A stretch of DNA of 42,475 bases from Clostridia bacterium. GTDB taxonomy: Bacteria; Bacillota; Clostridia; Christensenellales; UBA1242. The stretch is from NCBI GenBank assembly GCA_017531805.1, contig JAFXKG010000001.1:1-42475 (forward strand). Direction: 5' to 3'. Below, piece after piece: positions 1-9,109 of this stretch (position 1 is the stretch's first letter; each line of letters opens with the position of its first letter). The translations under genes were made by a program, and so were the position numbers. Below the pieces are notes generated by a model. The model saw nothing but the letters and a program-made list of their open reading frames with translations. It had not been told where the DNA came from and ran no database searches.

Positions 1-72
1 ATTAAAAAAATAAATAAAATATAATATTTTTTTAATAAAAATTTTACTTTTTTTAACATTTTTCATAAATGA

Positions 73-100
73 TTGACAAATACCCACACAATTTGATAAT
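73..100 (+). promoter_or_regulatory. SigA-type promoter of the ferredoxin gene
   Basis: A perfect -35 TTGACA at 73-78 is followed after 16 bases by GATAAT at 95-100. An overlapping TAATAT at 97-102 gives an 18-base spacer. The start codon is 25 bases further on, with AGGAG between. Bases 1-72 are AT-rich and show nothing else. Confidence 0.7.
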
Positions 101-124
101 ATAAGGAAGTCAAAAGGAGAAATT

Positions 125-292
125 ATGGTTGACGAAAAAAAATGCATAACATGTGGTTCATGTATGTCAATTTGCCCAGTGGGTGCAATTAAGATTGTTA
201 ATGGCAAAGCAAAAATCGATCCTAAAAAATGCATCAAGTGTGGCAGTTGTGCACAGTTTTGCCCGGTATCAGCAATAGAAATTAAAAAATAA
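125..292 (+). CDS. 2[4Fe-4S] ferredoxin, 55 aa
   Basis: This small electron carrier has two complete CxxCxxCxxxCP motifs: CITCGSCMSICP near residues 7-18 and CIKCGSCAQFCP near residues 36-47. That is the pattern of clostridial-type bacterial ferredoxins binding two [4Fe-4S] clusters, and 55 residues is the usual size. The start ATG has AAGGAG 6 bases upstream and a SigA promoter in front. It is a single-gene unit ending in a terminator shared with the convergent recN. Its redox partner cannot be told from the context. Confidence 0.93.
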   Translation: MVDEKKCITCGSCMSICPVGAIKIVNGKAKIDPKKCIKCGSCAQFCPVSAIEIKK

Positions 293-301
293 ATATAAAA
301 G

Positions 302-330
302 AAAATTGCCAATTAATTTGGCAATTTTTC
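302..330. terminator. Bidirectional terminator between ferredoxin and recN
   Basis: An 11-bp stem, AAAATTGCCAA (302-312) with TTGGCAATTTT (318-328), has a 5-base loop and A/T runs on both sides, so it can work on either strand. The recN stop codon (313-315) lies in the loop, so the last recN codons form part of the stem. Confidence 0.85.
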
Positions 331-2007
331 TTTGTATTCATTTGCTTTTTGTTTTAAGTCTTTACAAACTTCTATACCTTTTTCATCATCACTCGCCCCC
401 ATAAGTCGCGCAATCTCTTTAAATAATTCAACATCTTTTAACACAACTGCTTGAGTATGAGTTGTTGTTTTGTCGGAAGATTTTTCAACCTTAATGTTTC
501 TATCTGCCATTGCACAAATTTGTGGCAAGTGAGATACTGCAAGTATTTGTTTGGTTTTTGACAATCTTGCCATATATTCTGCAACTACACTTGCAATCTT
601 ACCACTCAACCCTGTATCAATTTCATCAAAAACTATGGTATGAATATTATCCACTTCAGACACGACAATTTTATAAGCCAACATAACACGACTCATTTCT
701 CCGCCCGAAACAACCTTGTTCATAGGCTTCAGTTCAAAACCTATGTTTGCACTAAACATATATTCAACTCTGTCAAATCCAGTGTACGAATATCTATCGT
801 TTATTTTGTCAAATTGAATATCAATTTTTGCATTTGGCATACCCAACAAATGCAATTCTTCTTCTATTTTTTTCTTTAAAATATCAGCAGATTTTTTACG
901 CACCAAACTTAATTTTTGTTGAACATTGTCTATTTGTTCTAAAATTCTTTCTTTTTGTGTATTTAATTGGTTGTATCTTTCTTGACTGTTTATCAAAAGG
1001 TCAAGTTTTTTCTTTATTTCTACATAATATTGTGTAAGTTTTTGATAGTCTCCACCATATTTCCTAAACATAGTTTTGATAAAATCTAACCTATTGTCCA
1101 CAAACTCAAAGCGTTCTTCGTCAAAAATATTGTTGTTTATATCTTCTTTTATTGTAGCATTTAAATCTTCTATCTCAAGCAGTGCACTTTTGTATCGATT
1201 TAACAACTCTTGATAATGTGGATTGATTTCTGAGATTGTTTGCAAACTTTTTATTGCTTGATTCATTTTTTCTTCAGCCGATTCAGAAAATCTATTTTTG
1301 CAACTTGCCTGGTAACAATCTGTCAAACTTTGATTGATTTTTTCAAATTGTTGCATCTCTTTTTTTTCTTGAGAAAGCGTCTCAAATTCATCTTCTTTTA
1401 TTTCTGCTTTTTCTATTTCTGCAATTTGATAACTATATAAATCAATCAAATTTTGTTTTTCAGTTTCGCTACCACCAAGACTATTAATTTGTTTTTCAAT
1501 TTCTTTTAAACTTTCAATTAAGGTGCTTAATTCTTGCAGTATATTTTCTGCATTTTTGCTAAACAAATCTATGATACGCAATTGTTCGTCGTTGTTTAAA
1601 ATTGCCAAATGCTCACTTTGCCCATGGATATCAACTAATTGTTGACAAATTTTTTTTACCATCGCAACAGGTACTAATTCGCCATTTATTTTGCAAATAT
1701 TTTTGCCATTTAAATCAATTTCGCGCGACAAAAACATTTCGTCCTCTGCCGAAATGTTTAATTCTTGTTTTATAAAATCTGTATGTGCTTTGCTTAAATT
1801 TGTAAAGATTGCTTCAACTTTCATGCTGGAGGCACCTGTTCTTATCAACGATTTATCTGCTCGCCCACCAAAAACGAAACTCAATGAATCTAACATAATA
1901 CTTTTACCAGCACCAGTTTCTCCACTAATTACATTGAGTTTTTCGTCAAAATGTAGTGTTGCTTTTTCTATCAATGCAACGTTTTCAATCTTTAAAGTTT
2001 GTAACAT
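313..2007 (-). CDS. recN: DNA repair protein RecN (SMC-like ATPase)
   Basis: RecN is an SMC-family ATPase acting on DNA double-strand breaks. The N-terminus has the Walker A region GETGAGKSIMLDSL (near residue 30). Long coiled-coil segments fill the middle (about 150-380). The C-terminal ATPase half has the signature region VSGGEMSRVMLAYK and the Walker B DEIDTGLSG. At 564 aa it is full length for the family. Its ATG overlaps the recA stop codon by one base (TAATG), so the two are translationally coupled and RecN should be induced with recA from the SOS promoter upstream. Confidence 0.97.
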   Translation of the reverse strand: MLQTLKIENVALIEKATLHFDEKLNVISGETGAGKSIMLDSLSFVFGGRADKSLIRTGASSMKVEAIFTNLSKAHTDFIKQELNISAEDEMFLSREIDLNGKNICKINGELVPVAMVKKICQQLVDIHGQSEHLAILNNDEQLRIIDLFSKNAENILQELSTLIESLKEIEKQINSLGGSETEKQNLIDLYSYQIAEIEKAEIKEDEFETLSQEKKEMQQFEKINQSLTDCYQASCKNRFSESAEEKMNQAIKSLQTISEINPHYQELLNRYKSALLEIEDLNATIKEDINNNIFDEERFEFVDNRLDFIKTMFRKYGGDYQKLTQYYVEIKKKLDLLINSQERYNQLNTQKERILEQIDNVQQKLSLVRKKSADILKKKIEEELHLLGMPNAKIDIQFDKINDRYSYTGFDRVEYMFSANIGFELKPMNKVVSGGEMSRVMLAYKIVVSEVDNIHTIVFDEIDTGLSGKIASVVAEYMARLSKTKQILAVSHLPQICAMADRNIKVEKSSDKTTTHTQAVVLKDVELFKEIARLMGASDDEKGIEVCKDLKQKANEYKEKLPN

Positions 2008-2996
2008 TATTTAGACAATTTTTCTCTAACAATTTTGTCAATTTCGTCAGCAAGTTCTGGATGAGCCAAAAAGTATGCTTTTACATTTTCTTTACCTTGA
2101 CCAATCTTATCAGAATTATAACTGAACCAAGACCCACTTTTTTCTATAACGCCAGTTTCAATAGCAGCATCAATCAAGCAACCGAAAATAGAAATACCTT
2201 CGCCATACATGATGTCAAATTCTGCAGATTTAAATGGCGGTGCAACTTTGTTTTTAACAACTTTAATTTTTGTCCTAGAACCAACAATGTCAGATCCGTT
2301 TTTGATTGTATCTGCTTTTCTTACATCAAGACGCACAGAAGAATAGAACTTAAGCGCTTTACCACCTGGAGTTGTTTCTGGATTGCCATACATCACACCT
2401 ACTTTTTCTCTTAATTGGTTGATAAAAATAACAAGAGTTTTGCTCTTTGATGTAACCGCAGTAAGTTTTCTTAAAGCTTGAGACATAAGGCGTGCTTGAA
2501 GACCTATAAAACTATCGCCCATTTCGCCGTCAATTTCTGCCTTAGGAGTAAGAGCTGCAACAGAGTCAATAACAACAATATCAACACCGCCACTACGCAC
2601 AAGTTGTTCTGTAATCTCAAGGGCTTGTTCTCCTGTGTCTGGTTGAGAAACATACATTGCACCAATGTCAACGCCCAATTTTTGTGCGTAAATAGGGTCA
2701 AGCGCATGTTCTGCATCAATAAACGCCGCAGTGCCACCCAACTTTTGTGCTTCTGCAATAACATGCAAAGCAACAGTAGTTTTACCACTGCTTTCTGGAC
2801 CGTAAATTTCTACAATTCTACCCCTTGGCAAACCACCTACGCCAAGCGCTATATCCAAAGGCAAACATCCTGTAGGGACAATCTCTATACCTTCACCAAA
2901 ATTGGTTTCATCCATTTTCATGATTGAACCTTTGCCATATTGTTTTTCAATTTGAGCAATGGTTGCTTCTAATGCTTTTTTTCTATCGTCTGTCAT
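2007..2996 (-). CDS. recA: Recombinase RecA
   Basis: RecA is the strand-exchange recombinase and LexA co-protease. The protein shows the N-terminal [23 protein letters not shown] type start, Walker [10 protein letters not shown] (about residue 66), the VVIDSVAAL region and the conserved [22 protein letters not shown] segment in two halves. At 329 aa it is somewhat shorter than E. coli RecA because the acidic C-terminal tail is reduced, as in many clostridia. The start has AAGGAG at good spacing. It sits between pgsA and recN and has its own LexA-controlled promoter. Confidence 0.98.
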   Translation of the reverse strand: MTDDRKKALEATIAQIEKQYGKGSIMKMDETNFGEGIEIVPTGCLPLDIALGVGGLPRGRIVEIYGPESSGKTTVALHVIAEAQKLGGTAAFIDAEHALDPIYAQKLGVDIGAMYVSQPDTGEQALEITEQLVRSGGVDIVVIDSVAALTPKAEIDGEMGDSFIGLQARLMSQALRKLTAVTSKSKTLVIFINQLREKVGVMYGNPETTPGGKALKFYSSVRLDVRKADTIKNGSDIVGSRTKIKVVKNKVAPPFKSAEFDIMYGEGISIFGCLIDAAIETGVIEKSGSWFSYNSDKIGQGKENVKAYFLAHPELADEIDKIVREKLSK

Positions 2997-3019
2997 AAAT
3001 CTTCTCCTTATTTTTCATG

Positions 3020-3048
3020 ATTTTAGCAAATAAAAAGAAATTTGTCAA
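3020..3048 (-). promoter_or_regulatory. SigA promoter of recA
   Basis: On the minus strand, TTGACA (3043-3048), a 17-base spacer (3026-3042) and TAAAAT (3020-3025) form a near-consensus SigA promoter. It lies 24 bases upstream of the recA start codon. Its -35 overlaps the LexA box. Confidence 0.85.
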
Positions 3049-3059
3049 ACATTTGTTCG
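3046..3059. promoter_or_regulatory. LexA (SOS) box upstream of recA
   Basis: The minus strand reads CGAACAAATGTTTG, one mismatch from the Bacillota LexA consensus CGAAC-N4-GTTCG. It overlaps the -35 of the recA promoter, so bound LexA should block transcription. No lexA gene is in the window. Confidence 0.8.
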
Positions 3060-3081
3060 ATAAATTTCTAATTTATGTTAT

Positions 3082-3672
3082 TTAATTATCTTTAAAACAG
3101 CTTTTGTTTTTTACAAGATAGTTTACGCCTGAAATGATTGTAAGCAATGTTGCAGCACCAATAAAACTAAATGCCACTATTTGTAAAGTTAGCACTAGCC
3201 AAGCTGGAATAGCAAATCCACAAGTGTAAACATAAGCCAACAGCATGCACAAAGGTAACGCAATCATTTGCACAAAAGTTTTTGCTTTACCCCATTTGTC
3301 TGCAGCAAGAACAACACCTTTGCTTGCGGCAAGTTGACGCAAGGCGCTTATCATATATTCGCGCGCAATAATGATTGTAACAATAATCACACCAAAAGGT
3401 GCTGGCAATGTACCATCTGCAAGAATCAAAAAGAATGCTGCCGCAGTTAAAATTTTGTCTGCAATCGGATCTAAAAATTTACCCAAATTTGTAACAAGAT
3501 TGTGTTTTCTGGCAATTTTACCATCCAACATATCAGTCAATGCTGCAGCAACAAAAATTACAATCGCTACAAGTTTGCCAATGCCATAAGGGATAAAATC
3601 TGCAAGATAAAAAAACATTGCAAAAGGAATAAGACAAATTCTTAATATAGATAATTTGTTAGGTAAATTCAT
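3082..3672 (-). CDS. pgsA: CDP-diacylglycerol-glycerol-3-phosphate 3-phosphatidyltransferase
   Basis: PgsA makes phosphatidylglycerolphosphate from CDP-diacylglycerol and glycerol-3-phosphate at the inner membrane. The CDP-alcohol phosphotransferase motif is clear: DMLDGKIARKHNLVTNLGKFLDPIAD in two stretches, matching D-x2-DG-x2-AR-x8-G-x3-D-x3-D. Several hydrophobic helices flank it. I chose the ATG at 3672 (MNLPNKLSILR, 196 aa) because AAAGGAG lies 6-7 bases upstream; a longer frame to 3723 has no ribosome site. Minus-strand -35 TTGCGG (3718-3723) and -10 TATAAT (3695-3700), 17 bases apart, form its promoter. It is the first gene of pgsA-recA-recN. Confidence 0.95.
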   Translation of the reverse strand: MNLPNKLSILRICLIPFAMFFYLADFIPYGIGKLVAIVIFVAAALTDMLDGKIARKHNLVTNLGKFLDPIADKILTAAAFFLILADGTLPAPFGVIIVTIIIAREYMISALRQLAASKGVVLAADKWGKAKTFVQMIALPLCMLLAYVYTCGFAIPAWLVLTLQIVAFSFIGAATLLTIISGVNYLVKNKSCFKDN

Positions 3673-3748
3673 ATACATCTCCTTTATAAAAAATATTATA
3701 TCAAAACAAAAATCAAACCGCAACTAATTTTAACAACTTTAATTTTAA

Positions 3749-3776
3749 TTGACAAAAAACATCAAAATGTTATACA
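3749..3776 (+). promoter_or_regulatory. SigA promoter of the unknown gene at 3797
   Basis: TTGACA (3749-3754) and TATACA (3771-3776) are 16 bases apart. The -10 lies 20 bases before the ATG, with AGGAG in between. It is divergent from the pgsA promoter. Confidence 0.7.
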
Positions 3777-3796
3777 TTGATTATTAGGAGTATTTT

Positions 3797-4336
3797 ATGG
3801 AAAAAGATCACAAAAAATATATACCAGATATAAAATTGGTTTATCGCATACAAAAAGAGTTTAGCGGAGATTTGCACACTGAACTGTTTGATGAAGAATA
3901 CGATTTCAACACGTATATATGTGCGCTTGCTTATGGCTCAATAGGCAAAGAATTATTTTTTGATCCAAATGTAAGTGAAAACATTCCGGCAGATATGAAA
4001 AAAAATAAAGTGTTTATGCAAGGCATGTTGCAGTATTCAATTATTAAAAAAATCAACAAAGCAACATCTATTTTAAATTCTGCAGAATTCAAAAAAACAA
4101 AAAAAATTGATTTTTCTTTAGAAGACAAAATACATGATTACGCAACCATTGCTTTTGTTATTTACTACTTAACAACTCAGGGCTATAAGGTACAATGGGA
4201 TAAAATGTCACACAATTTCTCACCAATTAACATGGAAAACGGCCTTGTTGAGTTTACAAAAAGTAAAAAGATAAACCCAACCGAATTGCTTGAAAGTGTA
4301 GATTACGATATAAAGCATCGTTCATTAATACAATAA
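3797..4336 (+). CDS. Unknown protein, 179 aa
   Basis: I do not recognise a family. The protein looks soluble: no signal peptide and no membrane helix. It is rich in Lys, Asp and Glu, with predicted helices in the middle (for example LQYSIIKKINKATSIL). It has its own SigA promoter and an AGGAG site 7 bases before the ATG, so it is very likely a real gene. It is a single-gene unit, divergent from pgsA-recA-recN and convergent with mscL, sharing a terminator with the latter. No functional link to either neighbour is visible. Confidence 0.8.
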   Translation: MEKDHKKYIPDIKLVYRIQKEFSGDLHTELFDEEYDFNTYICALAYGSIGKELFFDPNVSENIPADMKKNKVFMQGMLQYSIIKKINKATSILNSAEFKKTKKIDFSLEDKIHDYATIAFVIYYLTTQGYKVQWDKMSHNFSPINMENGLVEFTKSKKINPTELLESVDYDIKHRSLIQ

Positions 4337-4340
4337 AAAG

Positions 4341-4371
4341 AAAAACAGCAAGACTATTTGCTGTTTTTCTT
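4341..4371. terminator. Bidirectional terminator between the 3797 gene and mscL
   Basis: AAAAACAGCAA (4341-4351) pairs with TTGCTGTTTTT around a short loop, flanked by A and T runs. The mscL stop codon (4354-4356) is in the loop, so the end of mscL codes part of the stem. Confidence 0.85.
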
Positions 4372-4977
4372 TTTTAATAAGTCTCTGATTTCCTTAAGCA
4401 ATTCTTGTTCGGTTGGATTTGCAAGTTTTTCTTCTGCTTCTTTGCGCGCTTTTTCTTCTAATTCTAACTTTTTCTTTTCTTCTAAAAGACGCTTTTTCTC
4501 TGCTTCGTGTTCTGCCCAAACTATTTTAAATTTGCGTTTTTGCTCTTTTGCAAGTTTGCGTATTTGTTTGCGCTCAAGCTTATATTCTTTTTTGTTTTGT
4601 TGCTCAATCATATCGCCCCACTCTTCAAGTTTTTCTCTTGAAACATTTACAGCCTTAACAATAGAGAACACTACAAATGCAATAATCAAGAAATCAATAA
4701 TCGCAGTGATAAACAAGCCCCAATCAATATAAATACTATGTGCAAGGTCAAGCGTACCATCAGCATTGTATGCCCTGACAAGTATAGTATAAACATTTGC
4801 CAAACTATCTTTGCCACCAATAAGCGCAATTATCCAGTTGATAAGTGGACGAATAATATTGTTTGTAAGTGATGTTACGATTGCAGTGAAAGCGCCACCG
4901 ACAATAACACCGACTGCCAAATCTAAAATGTTGCCACGAGTTATAAATTTTTTAAATTCACCAAAAAACTTTTTCAT
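4354..4977 (-). CDS. mscL: Large-conductance mechanosensitive channel with extended tail
   Basis: MscL opens under membrane tension to release solutes during hypo-osmotic shock. The N-terminus has the diagnostic amphipathic helix and first membrane helix (FFGEFKKFITRGNILDLAVG, then GVIVGGAFTAIVTSL). An extracellular loop (about 50-78) and a second helix (WGLFITAIIDFLIIAFVVF, about 79-98) follow. The family is normally about 120-150 aa; this one is 207 aa. The excess is a Lys/Glu-rich coiled coil from about residue 105 to 190, ending LLKEIRDLLKKKNSK. That end resembles the normal MscL C-terminal helix, so the extra stretch looks inserted before the bundle helix. Confidence 0.95.
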   Translation of the reverse strand: MKKFFGEFKKFITRGNILDLAVGVIVGGAFTAIVTSLTNNIIRPLINWIIALIGGKDSLANVYTILVRAYNADGTLDLAHSIYIDWGLFITAIIDFLIIAFVVFSIVKAVNVSREKLEEWGDMIEQQNKKEYKLERKQIRKLAKEQKRKFKIVWAEHEAEKKRLLEEKKKLELEEKARKEAEEKLANPTEQELLKEIRDLLKKKNSK

Positions 4978-5057
4978 GTTTTCTCCTTATATAAATAATA
5001 ACATAATATCATTTTTAACGCAAGGTTTTTAAAAGTGATTTTTATTATTATTAATAC

Positions 5058-5087
5058 AAAAAAGTGAGCACCAAATCTCACTTTTTT
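5058..5087 (-). terminator. Terminator of the nucleoside hydrolase gene
   Basis: An 11-bp stem (5058-5068 with 5077-5087) has an 8-base loop. Its core is AAGTGAG/CTCACTT with flanking A/T runs. It lies just after the stop codon at 5093. Confidence 0.85.
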
Positions 5088-5092
5088 TATTT

Positions 5093-6034
5093 TTAATCGT
5101 TATAAAATCTGAAATTATCCAATTTTTTTACCGCACTGACAAACAAATTGTGCAGTTTCTTTTTGTTTACCTTGTAAGCATAGTTAACATTACCTTTTTT
5201 GTTAAAAGTGATAATAGTTTTGCCTGGTTGATCACCTACATCTACAGTAAAAAACGATTTTTTAACCTTAAACAATTCCGGAAAGCGCAAAATCATGCAT
5301 GCGCAAGTATCATTGAGCGCTATTCGTCTGTCTGGATAATTATGCTCCCAATATCCGTTATACATTTCAAACAAAAAGCGTCCAACATCATTAATTTCAC
5401 GCAAAGCAAAAACTTCTTTTTCGTTTAGATTTGCAAGTTCTCTACCCATGCGTGACGGAATTATAGTAATAGGGATACCGCTTTCCAAAACAATCTTAAA
5501 TGCTTCTGGGTCGCTAGATACATTGAAGGAAATATAAGATTCTCCTTTGTATCCATAAGGGGCACAACCTTCACAATAAATGTGATTAATCATATTTACA
5601 ACATCTGGATGCTGTGTTATCAAATGACCTAAGTTTGTGTGCGGACCAAGCGCAATAATTACAATATCGTTTTTATTTGCCAAGATTGTTTCGTACATTG
5701 CGTCAACCGCGTTTTTTTCTATAGTTTGTGTTGCAACCTTTTTGGGTGGAATATAATTGCCCATACCTTCGCTTTGATGGATAAACGCAGCATCAGGGCT
5801 TACGCGTTCCATTGCCTTTGATGCGCCTTTTGCAACTGGTATATCTGTGCGCTTAAATTTTTCTAATATGTGCACAGCATTGCGTGTTACTGTCTCTAAG
5901 TCTAAATTTCCGCAAACAGTGGTAATCAATTTTATACCCATTATTTCATCATACAAAGAAAGTGCAATAGCAGCTGTATCGTCAACACCAGGGTCGGTAT
6001 CTATTATGCAATTAATTTTTTTTAAGTGTTTCAT
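5093..6034 (-). CDS. Inosine-uridine preferring nucleoside hydrolase family protein
   Basis: Members hydrolyse the N-glycosidic bond of ribonucleosides in purine or pyrimidine salvage. The N-terminal IIDTDPGVDDTAAIALSL is the diagnostic DxDPGxDD calcium-binding motif. Further family marks are TVCGNLDLETVTRNAVHIL and the later ALNDTCACMILRFPELF, which supplies the second calcium Asp. I chose the ATG at 6034 (MKHLKKINC, 313 aa), which has GGAG 6 bases upstream; the open frame runs to 6082 without another ribosome site. The substrate cannot be named from sequence. It is a single-gene unit. Confidence 0.92.
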   Translation of the reverse strand: MKHLKKINCIIDTDPGVDDTAAIALSLYDEIMGIKLITTVCGNLDLETVTRNAVHILEKFKRTDIPVAKGASKAMERVSPDAAFIHQSEGMGNYIPPKKVATQTIEKNAVDAMYETILANKNDIVIIALGPHTNLGHLITQHPDVVNMINHIYCEGCAPYGYKGESYISFNVSSDPEAFKIVLESGIPITIIPSRMGRELANLNEKEVFALREINDVGRFLFEMYNGYWEHNYPDRRIALNDTCACMILRFPELFKVKKSFFTVDVGDQPGKTIITFNKKGNVNYAYKVNKKKLHNLFVSAVKKLDNFRFYND

Positions 6035-6268
6035 TTTTACTCCATAAATTATTATATTCGCATTATTCAATTTAAAAACCAAAAATTTATTTTAGTTTTT
6101 TTATTTACATTAGCATATTATCAAAGTTTTATTTATTTTGCAAACAAATCTAAAAATTTTCAATAAAATTTAATTTTTTAATAAAAATTTTAATATTTTT
6201 TACAATTTTTATGTGTTTTTATATAATTTTTTTATTTTTTATTTTTTAACTTGAAAATTTTAAGGCGT

Positions 6269-6736
6269 TTAGATTGAATTACCTTTGTCGACATACAAAC
6301 CTTTTTCTGCCAAAATTTTATAGCATTTTTTTACAAACAATTTTTGAGCGTTTTCCTTTTCTTCTTCTGACAAATATGTGTCTAAATAATATTTTTTTGC
6401 AAAGTTCATCAAACGCTCTAAACCATTTTCTATCAGTTTTGTATCGTATGTCGGTTGGTTTGCCAATTTTTCCATTTTATAAACTGATATATCTTTATTT
6501 TCAATATTTACACTCTGTAAAAATAATAAGAAATCTTTATAACTTTGTGGACGATAAACCATCAAACCATCATGCGCCCTAGAAGTGCCAACATTGTAAA
6601 TGTCACCAAACATTTTTGCTTTAAATTGTTGTAACTTACTTTTACTTACAACAAACTCTATCCTATTTTTTGTTTGAAAACCAAATCTTACTGGCATATC
6701 TTTTTCAAATATCCTTACACTATCAAACTTTACCAT
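6269..6736 (-). CDS. Unknown protein, 155 aa
   Basis: I do not recognise a family. The protein has no signal peptide or membrane helix. The first half (VRFGFQTKNRIEFVVSKSK) looks like beta strands; the second half (KLIENGLERLMNFAKKYYL, then EEEKENAQKLFVKKCYKIL) is helical. The ATG has AAGGAG 7 bases upstream, so translation is well supported. The 234 bases between it and the nucleoside hydrolase (6035-6268) are very AT-rich; no ORF or strong hairpin is visible there. Confidence 0.75.
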   Translation of the reverse strand: MVKFDSVRIFEKDMPVRFGFQTKNRIEFVVSKSKLQQFKAKMFGDIYNVGTSRAHDGLMVYRPQSYKDFLLFLQSVNIENKDISVYKMEKLANQPTYDTKLIENGLERLMNFAKKYYLDTYLSEEEKENAQKLFVKKCYKILAEKGLYVDKGNSI

Positions 6737-6791
6737 TTTTATTCTCCTTGTGCCAATATATCACAATTTTTAAAAAATGTAAATGATAAAG

Positions 6792-7409
6792 CTAAAATAT
6801 AAGTAAAATTATAAATGATTTTAAAATAGTAATCAACAAGCAGAATATTAAAAGCAAGCACAACAATATAATTGATAACAATTTTGCATTACATTGAGAT
6901 TTAAAACAATCTTTAAAATAAGTTGGACAGTTTGACAAATTACAAAACTCGATGATTATTAATATAAAAACCAAAAACTCTGCAAACAGAAAAAACAACA
7001 AAACAAACAACAAAATCAGTGCATTAAAAAATCCATAAATTAGCATTATACATGTAAATATCACCACTTGACTATATACGAAATACAAATAAAACAACAT
7101 TGCAAAAGGTATCAAAAATTTTTTACAACATGTTAAATAAATTAACAAATAAAAAACCATGGCGGTGATAATTGTGCCAAAAATAAATGACATAAATCCA
7201 CCGCCTTTCAAAAATTTAATATATGGTACATTTGTCAAATTAATTGCAATGGAAGAACTGCCAAAGTTCATTGCACCATAAACGGCAAGCACCAACACCA
7301 CAATTGTTGCAACAACTAAAAAAACAAACAATGCTTTTTTTCGTCTTATACAATCACAAATGCTTAAAAAAAATTTATTCATACTTAATTTATGTTTTAA
7401 TTTTGTCAT
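6792..7409 (-). CDS. Unknown integral membrane protein, 205 aa
   Basis: About five or six hydrophobic segments fill the protein, starting near residue 28 (ALFVFLVVATIVVLVLAVYG). A loop with several Cys (FCNLSNCPTYFKDCFKSQC) precedes the last segment. The segment layout faintly recalls SpoIIM-like membrane proteins, but no motif confirms this. No Shine-Dalgarno is visible before the first ATG (7409) or the second (7382, MNKFFLSICD). A minus-strand TATACT at 7412-7417 lies so close to the first ATG that 7382 may be the true start. Confidence 0.6.
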   Translation of the reverse strand: MTKLKHKLSMNKFFLSICDCIRRKKALFVFLVVATIVVLVLAVYGAMNFGSSSIAINLTNVPYIKFLKGGGFMSFIFGTIITAMVFYLLIYLTCCKKFLIPFAMLFYLYFVYSQVVIFTCIMLIYGFFNALILLFVLLFFLFAEFLVFILIIIEFCNLSNCPTYFKDCFKSQCNAKLLSIILLCLLLIFCLLITILKSFIILLIF

Positions 7410-7426
7410 TTAGTATAAATCTTAAA

Positions 7427-7454
7427 ACCTTTTTTAAAACTTTAACATAGTATG
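7427..7454 (+). promoter_or_regulatory. Possible SigK-type promoter of the collagen-like gene
   Basis: CATAGTATG at 7446-7454 is one base from the SigK -10 CATANNNTA, and AC at 7427-7428 sits 17 bases upstream as the SigK -35 does. No good SigA promoter is seen. Mother-cell SigK control would suit an exosporium protein, but the match is short. Confidence 0.35.
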
Positions 7455-7458
7455 AAAA

Positions 7459-8514
<1,056 letters not shown>

Positions 8515-8520
8515 CAAAAA

Positions 8521-8548
8521 AACCGAGTTTTACACTCGGTTTTTTTAT
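8521..8548 (+). terminator. Terminator of the collagen-like gene
   Basis: AACCGAG (8521-8527) pairs with CTCGGTT (8535-8541), with a 7-base loop and a following T run. It begins 7 bases after the stop codon. Confidence 0.9.
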
Positions 8549-8615
8549 ATTAATTAAAATTATTGTTATATCTCAAGTATATAACAAATTTTTATTAATA
8601 AATTTTGTCATTATA

Positions 8616-8650
8616 TTGACATAATAAAAAATTTTGGTTATCATTATAAT
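8616..8650 (+). promoter_or_regulatory. SigA promoter of the pheST T-box leader
   Basis: TTGACA (8616-8621) is followed after 17 bases by TATCAT (8639-8644). A perfect TATAAT at 8645-8650 overlaps but would be 23 bases from the -35. Transcription should start near 8651, just before the T-box stem I. Confidence 0.65.
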
Positions 8651-8664
8651 AGTTGATAATTCAA

Positions 8665-9013
8665 CAAACAATAAAAACTATGAAGATGTGTGCAGTAGTG
8701 TGTATGTTTCATAAAGGGAGAGTGGTCGCCGATTGAGAGCCACTTATGTTCAGCATACTCATGAATTTCAGCATTGGAGTTGCGTGTTAGGAAAATACGC
8801 CGGACAAAACCGTAAAAATGTTAATGAGGCAAATCAAACTTTAAGTGTAGCTCAGCTCAGGGTCCCGCAAAACGTATGTTGCAGCGGGAAAAGTGAGCAA
8901 ACGAGCAAAAAGTGAATTTTTTAAAATTAAAAAAATGAACATGAGCGAGATTTGCGAACTTAGGTGGTATCACGGGTTAACTCTCTCGTCCTATTTATTA
9001 GGGCGAGTTTTTT
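8665..9013 (+). ncRNA. T-box riboswitch for phenylalanine (pheST leader)
   Basis: This transcribed leader senses uncharged tRNA-Phe. A long stem I region spans about 8680-8815, with the stem/loop GAGAGTGGTCGCCGATTGAG in its distal part. The specifier loop appears to be GAATTTCAG, with Phe codon TTC at 8767-8769. The T-box core AGGTGGTATCACGGG lies at 8962-8976. Its TGGT (8965-8968) would pair with the ACCA end of tRNA-Phe. The terminator CTCGTCCTA (8985-8993) with TAGGGCGAG (8999-9007) and a T run follows, and the antiterminator can form from TAGG and CCTA. Uncharged tRNA stabilises the antiterminator and raises pheST expression. Confidence 0.95.
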
Positions 9014-9109
9014 GTTTTTTAAGGAGAAACATATAAAAGCCAACAAAGTTACGCTTAGTAAATTTCCCTTTTAAACAAAAATTGAAACATTAATTTAAAA
9101 GGAGAAATT

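Noticed and set aside
640..2414. Plus-strand frames opposite recN and recA
   Set aside because: No ribosome sites, Phe/Leu/Cys-rich composition typical of antisense frames in AT-rich genes.
2504..2788. Frame inside recA on the same strand
   Set aside because: Leu-rich out-of-frame translation of a well-conserved gene.
6792..7409. Naming the membrane protein as SpoIIM
   Set aside because: Hydrophobic segment layout is only vaguely similar and no conserved SpoIIM motif is seen.
8733..8915. A 60-residue frame inside the T-box leader
   Set aside because: It lies within the conserved T-box RNA; no ribosome site, and its sequence follows RNA structure.
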